Shown piece by piece: positions 1-6,616 of a stretch of 64,000 nucleotides of DNA. The stretch's first letter is position 1. Each line of letters starts with the position of its first letter. The notes under the pieces were generated by a model that saw only the letters and a program-made list of their open reading frames with translations, searched no databases and was not told the origin of the DNA. The DNA comes from Caryophanales bacterium UBA6380 (GTDB lineage Bacteria > Bacillota_I > Bacilli_A > RFN20 > CAG-826). The DNA lies in NCBI GenBank assembly GCA_002438785.1, contig DJQS01000011.1, positions 62,001-126,000 on the forward strand. Reading direction: 5' to 3'. The position numbers and the translations under genes are program-made.

Positions 1-382
1 TACCAATGCAATCTAATTTATTTTTAAGCGCATATAAATAGGCATAGCATTCAGCCTGTGCGAGATGCCACGAAAAGTTGTTATTAATGAATTTTTCACG
101 ATCACCAATATAGCTTTTTATTTCATCAATTATAACTTTTTTTTCACATTTAATTACGCCATCACATCTTCCATGAAGTCTTATTATATAATTAGAAATA
201 TTTATTGTGCCATCAACAGGAACTTCTGATTCATAAGTCTCATTTTGCTTTGATTGGACATATTGATGCATTATAATTCCTTCAAGCATTGTGGAATTAT
301 TAAAATATCGATCATCAATATCGCCACTTCGTAAAATAAAATCAACTAACTGATGTACAGATAAATCAAAATATTTATTCAA
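1..382 (-). CDS. N-terminal part of a PD-(D/E)XK nuclease/helicase (Rad3/DinG-like), cut by the window edge
   Basis: About 127 codons are open from a TTG start to the left edge. The TTG is favoured because a GGAG lies 6 nt upstream, inside the end of fmt, which it overlaps by 8 bp. The peptide carries a PD-(D/E)XK-type nuclease core: GRCDG at 71-75, DEIK at 86-89 and a QxxxY motif (QAECY) at 109-113. This arrangement, opening with 'FDLSVHQLVDFILRSGDID', matches the N-terminal nuclease domain of Firmicute ATP-dependent helicases of the Rad3/DinG group; the helicase part would lie outside the window. Predicted role is DNA repair. Nuclease domain is seen; the helicase fusion is inferred from family knowledge. 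A stand-alone RecB-like nuclease remains possible. Confidence 0.7.
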   Translation of the reverse strand, partial: MNKYFDLSVHQLVDFILRSGDIDDRYFNNSTMLEGIIMHQYVQSKQNETYESEVPVDGTINISNYIIRLHGRCDGVIKCEKKVIIDEIKSYIGDREKFINNNFSWHLAQAECYAYLYALKNKLDCIG

Positions 383-1331
383 CTTTATCTCCGACTTTAA
401 AATAATGTTGCATTCCATTATAAAAGGACTTAAAATCCATTCTATTTTTACCTGGCTTTTGTAATTCTAAAATTGACAAATATCCATCAGAAGTTGAAAT
501 ACAAAATCCATTTTTATCATATTTTATTATAGTTCCTGGTTCACAAATTTTTGAAGTTTTAAAATCCTCAACTTTGAACACTTTAAATTTTACATTGTGG
601 TAAACAAAATGTGTTCCTGGCTCATACGAAAGGGCTCTTATAATGTTTTTTATTTTACAAGATTCTTCAAAAAAATTTAATCTTTCTAATTCAGTATTTA
701 TTTTTGACGTAAAAGTAATTTCTTTTTCATTTTGTTCAATTCCCAAATTTTTCTTATTTAAAACATCTTCTATGCCGTCATCAAATACATCAAAACAGCA
801 TTTTGCAATTTTAATTTTTAACGAAGAATAGTTATCATTATCATCAATGGGTACGACTTTTTTATAAAACATTTTTCCAGCATCCATTTTATCAACCATT
901 TCCATTAAAGTTACACCAGTCTCATTGTCACCATTTAATAAAGCGAATTGAATAGGGGCAGCACCTCTATATTTTGGCAATAAAGAACCATGTAGGTTAA
1001 AACACCCATATTTTGGGATCATTAATAGATTATGAGGCATGATTTGACCATAAGCCATAGTTAAAATAATATCCGGTTTTAAATCTTTAATAAATTCAAA
1101 ATCTGTTCTAATTTTTTCTTTCTGAAAAACAGGTATATTGTATTTTTGAGCAATTACTTTGGTTGGGACACTAATTAATCTCCCTTTGCGGTCATGTTCT
1201 TTATCAACCTGTGCAACAACTCCAATAATGTTATATTTTTCTATTATTAAATTTTCTAAGACAATAGCACTAATGTCAGGGGTACCAAAATATAAAATTC
1301 TAACGGTTTTTTTATTTATAAACTTTTCCAT
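375..1331 (-). CDS. fmt: Methionyl-tRNA formyltransferase
   Basis: Transfers a formyl group from 10-formyl-THF to Met-tRNAi for translation initiation in the cytoplasm. The 318-residue length is typical. The formyltransferase domain shows the catalytic Asn112 and His114 in FNLHGSLLPKYRGAAP and Asp150 in MDAG; the N-terminal beta strand RILYFGTPDIS is also characteristic. The C-terminal OB-like domain follows from about residue 205. A GGAG 5 nt before the ATG supports the start, and a TATAAT at 1351-1356 is a plausible -10 element. It is transcribed leftward into the helicase/nuclease gene with an 8-bp overlap, so the two are probably one operon; rpsT diverges on the other side. Confidence 0.97.
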   Translation of the reverse strand: MEKFINKKTVRILYFGTPDISAIVLENLIIEKYNIIGVVAQVDKEHDRKGRLISVPTKVIAQKYNIPVFQKEKIRTDFEFIKDLKPDIILTMAYGQIMPHNLLMIPKYGCFNLHGSLLPKYRGAAPIQFALLNGDNETGVTLMEMVDKMDAGKMFYKKVVPIDDNDNYSSLKIKIAKCCFDVFDDGIEDVLNKKNLGIEQNEKEITFTSKINTELERLNFFEESCKIKNIIRALSYEPGTHFVYHNVKFKVFKVEDFKTSKICEPGTIIKYDKNGFCISTSDGYLSILELQKPGKNRMDFKSFYNGMQHYFKVGDKVE

Positions 1332-1366
1332 AAAAACTCCATTTCTAATTATTATACATAATTTTA

Positions 1367-1396
1367 TTGCATTTACTTAACTAATTTTGTTATAAT
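1367..1396 (+). promoter_or_regulatory. Promoter of rpsT
   Basis: TTGCAT at 1367-1372, an 18-bp spacer, then TATAAT at 1391-1396 preceded by TGT (extended -10). It lies 26 bp upstream of the rpsT start codon. The fmt -10 candidate on the opposite strand overlaps this interval's left flank, so this is a divergent promoter region. Confidence 0.7.
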
Positions 1397-1422
1397 TTTT
1401 TAGTATTATCGAGGTAATAGAA

Positions 1423-1686
1423 ATGGCAAATATTAAATCACAAAAGAAAAGAATTAAAACTAATGAAAAAGCTAGAATTAGAAATGTCTCCTACAAGTCA
1501 AAGTTAAGAACTGCTGTAAAGGCTGTTAAGGTTGCTTGTACTACTAATAACAAATCGTTAGCTACAGAAAAATTGAATCAAGCTTTTTCAATTATTGATA
1601 GAGCTGTTGTTAAGGGAATTGAAAAGACTGGAACAGCTGCTCGTCAAAAAGCAAGTTTACAAAAATTAGTAAATAAAATTGCTTAA
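1423..1686 (+). CDS. rpsT: 30S ribosomal protein S20
   Basis: Small-subunit protein that binds 16S rRNA early in assembly. The 87-residue, lysine/arginine-rich helical protein begins MANIKSQKKRIKTNEKAR, the family signature, and ends with the TGTAARQKASLQKLVNK motif region. A GAGG motif lies 8-9 nt before the ATG. It is monocistronic, with its own promoter and a strong terminator just after the stop codon, and it sits convergent to holA. Confidence 0.98.
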   Translation: MANIKSQKKRIKTNEKARIRNVSYKSKLRTAVKAVKVACTTNNKSLATEKLNQAFSIIDRAVVKGIEKTGTAARQKASLQKLVNKIA

Positions 1687-1710
1687 TTTTCTAATATTTA
1701 GAGTTTATAA

Positions 1711-1740
1711 AGCAACCGTTTGGTTGCTTTTTATTTTTTT
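1711..1740 (+). terminator. Intrinsic terminator of rpsT
   Basis: AGCAACC/GGTTGCT stem of 7 bp with a GTTT loop (1711-1728), followed by TTTTATTTTTTT. The T-tract runs into the stop codon of the convergent holA gene. Confidence 0.9.
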
Positions 1741-2716
1741 AAAAATTCAATATAAAAAGTTCAAAATTGTAAAATCTGTCGATTTCGTTATGTTTAATAT
1801 CTTTATCAAGCTGGTATAATTTTTCTAAAATTTTTGGAATATTCTCTGTTTTCAATTTCTTGATATCTTGTAAAGCATAATAAATTTTTCCAGGTTTTAC
1901 ATTCAATTTAGTAGCAATTTCATTAGAGTTATACCCATTCTTATTTAAATAATTAACTGCATCTATAAAAATTAAAGAATTTGTCATCATAGTAATTAAA
2001 ACAATTGGCTCAATATTTTGGGTCAAACGTAAATCTCTAAATGTTGATAACGCCTTCATTTTATTATCTGCAATTAAATATTTTGTTAAAACATATATAT
2101 CATCTTCTTGAGGTCGTATAACAATCTGCTTAATATCATCAATAGTTATTATATTTTTACAATAAAGACATAACTTTGAACTCTCATTTAGAAATGTTCT
2201 TAAATTACCTTGGCAACAACTAATAAGTTCAGAAATCGCTTCAGGTTCAATCTTTAAATTCTTTTTATCAAAATATGTTTTAATATATAAAGGCCAATCA
2301 TTGTCTTTTATTGGTGAAAGGAACTTTTTATTTTCCTTAGTTATAGCGTTTACAATGACGTTATTTAAATCAATTTCATTAGATTTTACAATAAAAATTA
2401 AAATGACGTTTTCATCGCAATCTTCCTTTATATAATTTAATGCTTTATTATAATCGTTGTTTTTGGTAATTTTTGATACTTTAGACTTAGAAAATTTACT
2501 TTCTTTTTGCAAATAATAGGCATCATCAATTACGATAATTTTTTTGTTACAAGCAAGATCAATTTGATAACATTCACTAATGGCATCATTTAATAATGAA
2601 TTTCTAGCATTAAAAGATATAATATTTTTTTCTTTACCACTGAAAAATTTATCAATAAAAGATTTCAAATAAATATTAATTCTCTCTTCATCATTTCCAA
2701 AAAATAAATATGTCAT
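1739..2716 (-). CDS. holA: DNA polymerase III delta subunit (clamp-loader)
   Basis: HolA is the clamp-loader subunit that opens the sliding clamp. The protein (325 aa from the ATG at 2716) opens MTYLFFGNDEERINIYLKSF, the usual N-terminal motif, and has the AAA+-like fold without a working Walker A, then the C-terminal collar helices (LITMMTNSLIFIDA to the end). A TTG 15 nt further upstream is in frame, but the ATG is preferred: TATAAT ends exactly 6 nt before it and there is no Shine-Dalgarno, which would suit a leaderless mRNA. It follows comEC by 34 bp, the comEC-holA order seen in many Firmicutes. Confidence 0.88.
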   Translation of the reverse strand: MTYLFFGNDEERINIYLKSFIDKFFSGKEKNIISFNARNSLLNDAISECYQIDLACNKKIIVIDDAYYLQKESKFSKSKVSKITKNNDYNKALNYIKEDCDENVILIFIVKSNEIDLNNVIVNAITKENKKFLSPIKDNDWPLYIKTYFDKKNLKIEPEAISELISCCQGNLRTFLNESSKLCLYCKNIITIDDIKQIVIRPQEDDIYVLTKYLIADNKMKALSTFRDLRLTQNIEPIVLITMMTNSLIFIDAVNYLNKNGYNSNEIATKLNVKPGKIYYALQDIKKLKTENIPKILEKLYQLDKDIKHNEIDRFYNFELFILNF

Positions 2717-2722
2717 ATAGAT

Positions 2723-2728
2723 ATTATA
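2723..2728 (-). promoter_or_regulatory. Candidate -10 element for leaderless holA mRNA
   Basis: TATAAT with 6 nt (ATCTAT) between it and the ATG of holA, and no ribosome-binding site. The -35 region is not recognisable, so this is weaker than a full promoter. It lies just after the comEC stop codon and would allow holA expression independent of the competence genes. Confidence 0.45.
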
Positions 2729-2750
2729 CAATATATGAAATCAATATTCT

Positions 2751-4769
2751 TTAGAAAATACTAAAATAATAAGTGATTGTACCTTCAATATCAGTTCTTC
2801 TAATCTTAATGTCTAATGCATTTAATTTTTCTAATGTTTCATAATGAGGATGATTAAATTTATTATTTTTTCCGCATGAAATAATAGCTTCTTTTGGATT
2901 GCATTTTTCCAAAAAATTATATGATGATGAACTGTTCGATCCATGATGCCCAACTTTTAAATAATCGCATTTTATATTATTATCAATTATTTCGTTTTCG
3001 ACCATTGAGCTTGCATCTCCCATTAATAAAAATTTATAATCTTTAATACAAAAACTTAAAACAAGTGATTTATCATTCTCAGAATAATTACTTTTAGAAA
3101 AAGGGTTGAGGTTTTCAAAAGTAAAATATCTCGTTTTTATTGGAAAAACATTGCTATTATCAATTATTTTTTTAATTTTAAAATTATGTGATAATTGCTT
3201 TAATGAACCATAATGATCAAAATCATAATGTGTTATAAAAACATAATCTAAGTTATAAATACGTTTTTTTCTTAAAAAAGGAATTAATACATTAGATGCT
3301 ATATCATAATTTAAATTACCACCAGTATCAATTAAAATAGATTCTGTTTTATATCTAATTAATGTTGAATCACCTTGTCCCACATTTATAAAATTAATTT
3401 CGCAAGTAAATTGATTTTTAATTGGAAGGATATAAATAACAATACAAAGTAGATTGATTATTATTAACTTATTTTTATAATAAGTAAAATTAATTTCGAA
3501 AAAATATATTGTAACGATTAATAAAGCAAAAAATAAAACTAAATAAATTTGATTAAATGGCGGTATATACACATCAAATAAAGAAATATTTATATTAGTG
3601 AAACAATTTATCGTAACTCTAAATATTTTTTCATAAAGACTCAAATGTAGACCATAAAAATATAGTATACTAATTAAAAATAAAAATTTAAAATATGGTA
3701 ATAATAAAATATTCAATAATATGTAAACTAAATTAAATCCGTTATTTGTTGAAATTATAAAAGGTAATAATATTACATAAAAAAGCGTTTTTGAACGTAT
3801 TCTCTTCTTGATATTTTTTTCATATCCAAGATAGTTTTTAAATAAATAAAATGAAATTACAATTAATAAAGGTATGTAAAATGATTGGCTATAAATCAAC
3901 GTTTTATTTATCAAAATAAATATCAAAAATAATAATAGTTTAATTGACAATTTATATTCATCATTTTTATTATCAATCAAAAATATTCCTAATAAAAACA
4001 TTGAAACTGTCCTTATAAATAAAAACCGATGAAGATTCAAAATAAATATTGGTGTAAATACAATTAAAGAAATTACTCGACTTGTTCTATCACTAAATTT
4101 ATACGCCAATAATTTAGATACGCCATATAATATAAAATTTATAAAAGTGCCGCATCCTGATACTAAATTTATTATCATAAGTTTTTTACTTATGTAATAT
4201 AAATTTGAATTTATTTCTATTTCTCCAAATAGGAGGCTCGACATAAAAATCTTTGCATTATTATCTTGTATAGCGTTTAAAAAATTTCGCTTTATCTTAT
4301 TAAATCTAATTGGAGATTTAACTAAAATTTCGCTTTTTTTAATATTTAATTTTCTATATATATCGTTATTATTTAAAAATTCTTCAAAGTTAAAAGAACT
4401 TTCATATGAAGTAAAATCTAAATCTTGAAAAGTTCCGTCTATTTTTAAAATGTCGAATTGATCTATTTGGTTATTTTCCGAATAACAATAAAATTTTTCT
4501 TTTAAAGTTTTAAAAATAAAGTAATTATCTTTTCTTTTAAGAACTATTCCTATTAGATTGTTAGATGTTTTTTCCTTAAAGCAATTTATTGATCTTAATA
4601 TACCAAATGCAAAAAATACTGTCGCAACTAAAATTAATTTTTTTGTTTTAAATCTTTTAATTAATAAATAAATTACAATAAGTAAAAATGTTATAGTTAG
4701 AATTAAATACTTTATTTTAATTAATAATAATCCTGCTATGTATGATAATAATAGCAATAAAACAAACAT
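2751..4769 (-). CDS. comEC: ComEC/Rec2-type DNA uptake channel
   Basis: Membrane protein that passes single-stranded DNA during transformation. The 672-residue protein has N-terminal membrane segments (about 1-60), a soluble OB-like stretch (70-160), a polytopic Competence domain (about 180-455), then a C-terminal metallo-beta-lactamase domain. That domain shows FINVGQGDSTLIR, the metal motif THYDFDHYGS, LLMGDAS and GHHGSNSSSS with a final HPHYETL. The first histidine ligand position of HxHxDH is H-Y-D-F-D-H, as is usual for ComEC. It follows comEA by 2 bp in one operon. Whether the organism is competent cannot be judged here. Confidence 0.95.
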   Translation of the reverse strand: MFVLLLLLSYIAGLLLIKIKYLILTITFLLIVIYLLIKRFKTKKLILVATVFFAFGILRSINCFKEKTSNNLIGIVLKRKDNYFIFKTLKEKFYCYSENNQIDQFDILKIDGTFQDLDFTSYESSFNFEEFLNNNDIYRKLNIKKSEILVKSPIRFNKIKRNFLNAIQDNNAKIFMSSLLFGEIEINSNLYYISKKLMIINLVSGCGTFINFILYGVSKLLAYKFSDRTSRVISLIVFTPIFILNLHRFLFIRTVSMFLLGIFLIDNKNDEYKLSIKLLLFLIFILINKTLIYSQSFYIPLLIVISFYLFKNYLGYEKNIKKRIRSKTLFYVILLPFIISTNNGFNLVYILLNILLLPYFKFLFLISILYFYGLHLSLYEKIFRVTINCFTNINISLFDVYIPPFNQIYLVLFFALLIVTIYFFEINFTYYKNKLIIINLLCIVIYILPIKNQFTCEINFINVGQGDSTLIRYKTESILIDTGGNLNYDIASNVLIPFLRKKRIYNLDYVFITHYDFDHYGSLKQLSHNFKIKKIIDNSNVFPIKTRYFTFENLNPFSKSNYSENDKSLVLSFCIKDYKFLLMGDASSMVENEIIDNNIKCDYLKVGHHGSNSSSSYNFLEKCNPKEAIISCGKNNKFNHPHYETLEKLNALDIKIRRTDIEGTITYYFSIF

Positions 4770-4771
4770 TT

Positions 4772-5317
4772 TTAATCAGTTAAAATAATATAATTTTTTA
4801 GTTTATTATAAGTTGCATTACCAATTCCACTTACATTCATTATGTCTTCAATAGTTTGAAATAATCCATTTTCATCACGATATTTTATAATTGATTCGCA
4901 AATAGTTTTCCCTATACCATCTACATATGTCAAATCTTCCGGATCATTGAATGAATTAATATTCACTTTTTGAATTTCATCCTCGGAACAAATATCTGTA
5001 GGATCATATCTAGGTGGGATGTAATATGATACATTTTTACTAATCTTAGCATTAGGCAAATAAGCTCTTGTATCAGCCTTATCAGTTATTCCACCTGCCT
5101 TATCAATTAAATCTTGCATTACTGAGCCTTCATCTAAAAGATAATTCCCTGGACTAACAATATAGCCTGAGATTCCAATGGAATTTCTTGTTACTTCTGT
5201 AATGTCATCATTATCGCTATTATTTCTAAAACTATTGAAATCAATGAATTGCATACAAACTAGAGCAATAATTGTAGAAACAGCAACACCAATTAAAATT
5301 TTTAATGTCAATGTCAT
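4772..5317 (-). CDS. comEA: ComEA-type DNA receptor
   Basis: Membrane-anchored DNA receptor that delivers DNA to ComEC. The 181-residue protein has one N-terminal transmembrane helix (about 5-25), an SLBB-like domain (NSIGISGYIVSPGNYLLDEG to about 105) and a C-terminal double helix-hairpin-helix (NINSFNDPEDLTYVDGIGKT then GIGNATYNKLKNYI), the usual ComEA order. The ATG has a perfect AAGGAGG 7 nt upstream, but this site is buried in a hairpin described separately. It follows greA by 65 bp and precedes comEC by 2 bp. Confidence 0.95.
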   Translation of the reverse strand: MTLTLKILIGVAVSTIIALVCMQFIDFNSFRNNSDNDDITEVTRNSIGISGYIVSPGNYLLDEGSVMQDLIDKAGGITDKADTRAYLPNAKISKNVSYYIPPRYDPTDICSEDEIQKVNINSFNDPEDLTYVDGIGKTICESIIKYRDENGLFQTIEDIMNVSGIGNATYNKLKNYIILTD

Positions 5318-5359
5318 AAAAAAACCTCCTTATATACAAGTCGTATATTAAAAGGAGGT
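5318..5359 (-). promoter_or_regulatory. Leader hairpin sequestering the comEA ribosome-binding site / terminator-like
   Basis: Read on the minus strand, ACCTCCTT (5359-5352), a 3-nt bulge and ATATAC pair with GTATAT and AAGGAGGT (5331-5324): 14 bp closed by a 5-nt loop. The right arm is the comEA Shine-Dalgarno. The left arm is identical to the 16S rRNA anti-Shine-Dalgarno core. Six further T residues follow the stem directly before the ATG, so the same element also fits an intrinsic terminator for greA. Structure is seen; the regulatory consequence is inference. Confidence 0.75.
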
Positions 5360-5382
5360 AATGGGGGTAGATTCAGATACTT

Positions 5383-5868
5383 TTATTTAATTTCTAAAAT
5401 TTCAATTTGATAAGGCTTAACAGCTTTAACACTAACTATATCACCAACTTTTTTACCAATTAAAGCTTTTCCTAATGCACATTCATTACTAATTTTTAAA
5501 TTATTAGGGTCTTTTACAGGGTCAGATTCGATGCTTGAAACAATTTTTACAGTAACTTCAGCATTTGTATCTAGTTCTTTATATCTAATTATACTTGAAA
5601 TATTAATAGTTTTTGCTTTTTTATTATTATCAACAATCTTCGCATTATTTAATATATATTCTATTTCCTGAATACGTCCTTCAATTTCAGCTTGTTTATT
5701 TCTAGCAGCATCATAATCAGCATTTTCTGATAAATCACCCATAGCTCTTGCAGCTTGTAATTGCTCAATAACTTCTGGACGTGCAACATCAAGTAATTGT
5801 CTATATTCTTTTTCTAATTGTTCTTTACCTTCAACTGTTAATATATATTCTTTATTATTTGTAGCCAT
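5383..5868 (-). CDS. greA: Transcription elongation factor GreA
   Basis: Rescues backtracked RNA polymerase by stimulating transcript cleavage. At 161 residues it has the N-terminal coiled coil (about 12-75) with the acidic tip motif GDLSENADYDAARNKQ and the C-terminal FKBP-like domain ending VSVKAVKPYQIEILEIK. A GGAG about 7 nt upstream supports the start. A TATAAT lies further upstream in the 57-bp gap after yrzB, so greA may have its own promoter. Downstream, comEA-comEC can be reached by read-through past the comEA leader hairpin. Confidence 0.97.
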   Translation of the reverse strand: MATNNKEYILTVEGKEQLEKEYRQLLDVARPEVIEQLQAARAMGDLSENADYDAARNKQAEIEGRIQEIEYILNNAKIVDNNKKAKTINISSIIRYKELDTNAEVTVKIVSSIESDPVKDPNNLKISNECALGKALIGKKVGDIVSVKAVKPYQIEILEIK

Positions 5869-5925
5869 CGTTTTCTCCTTAATCTTTATAATTATACAAG
5901 TTTCAATACTTTTTTTCTATAAATT

Positions 5926-6195
5926 TTAATTCTTTAAATCATTAATTTTAGGATCATCATTAAAAGCATTTAAAACTTCTTCGGCTTCTGAGATCTCTTC
6001 ATCATCAGTAACTTCTTCTATAGAGCCATCTTCCTTATATTTCATTAAAATTAAATCTTCAGGTGATGATTTATCATAAACAAATGCGTATGTTGCATTT
6101 CTTTCTTCATTTTCGTAGGTAAATAAAATTTCCATCAAATATTTATTGCCATCTTCATCATATATTTCAATTTGATTATCATTTAACTTTTCCAT
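5926..6195 (-). CDS. yrzB: DUF1292 / YrzB family protein
   Basis: An 89-residue acidic protein with the DUF1292 signature (IEIYDEDGNKYLMEILFTYE, then YAFVYDKS and LILMKYKEDGSIEEVTDDEE). In Bacillota it is regularly found between ruvX and downstream genes in the alaS-yrzL-ruvX-yrzB cluster, as here; its biochemical role is unknown. It overlaps the end of ruvX by 17 bp, implying translational coupling. The start is as given because the MEKLNDNQIE opening fits the family. Confidence 0.9.
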   Translation of the reverse strand: MEKLNDNQIEIYDEDGNKYLMEILFTYENEERNATYAFVYDKSSPEDLILMKYKEDGSIEEVTDDEEISEAEEVLNAFNDDPKINDLKN

Positions 6196-6616
6196 TTTTC
6201 TTCTCCTCTAAGAATTTTTCTAATATTATTATCGCAGCTACCATATCAATCATCTTATCTTGCTTTGCTTTCTTATAATCCATTGACATTAATCTTTCTC
6301 TAGCATCGATTGTAGAATATCTTTCGTCTTGATAATAAATATTTAAATCATTGTTAACCTGTTTCAAATCATTGCAAAATCTTTTAACAGATTCACATCT
6401 TTTCTGCTCAATTCCATCTAATGTCAAAGGAAAACCAATAACAATATTATAAATCTCAAATTTTTTAGTAATTTCTATGACATGCTCACGTGCTTTTTTA
6501 TAATTTCCTGGCTCAAAATTAAAATTTTCAACACCATGAACTATCCCTAACGAATCACTAATAGCAACTCCTAAAGTAGTTGTTCCTAAATCAAGGCCTA
6601 TATATTTATCACTCAT
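6179..6616 (-). CDS. ruvX: RuvX/YqgF family RNase H-fold nuclease
   Basis: Member of the YqgF family, linked to pre-16S rRNA 5'-end processing and possibly Holliday-junction resolution. The 145-residue protein has the expected acidic sites: Asp9 in YIGLDLGTTTLGVAIS, the VIGFPLTLDG strand, and the DERYST motif plus a C-terminal Asp in DKMIDMVAA. It overlaps alaS by 4 bp upstream and yrzB downstream, forming the alaS-ruvX-yrzB operon found in many Bacilli. Confidence 0.95.
   Translation of the reverse strand: MSDKYIGLDLGTTTLGVAISDSLGIVHGVENFNFEPGNYKKAREHVIEITKKFEIYNIVIGFPLTLDGIEQKRCESVKRFCNDLKQVNNDLNIYYQDERYSTIDARERLMSMDYKKAKQDKMIDMVAAIIILEKFLEEKKNGKVK

Noticed and set aside
2717..2731. Upstream TTG start for holA
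   Set aside because: It would place the TATAAT hexamer inside the coding region and add residues not usual for the family; the ATG at 2716 fits better.
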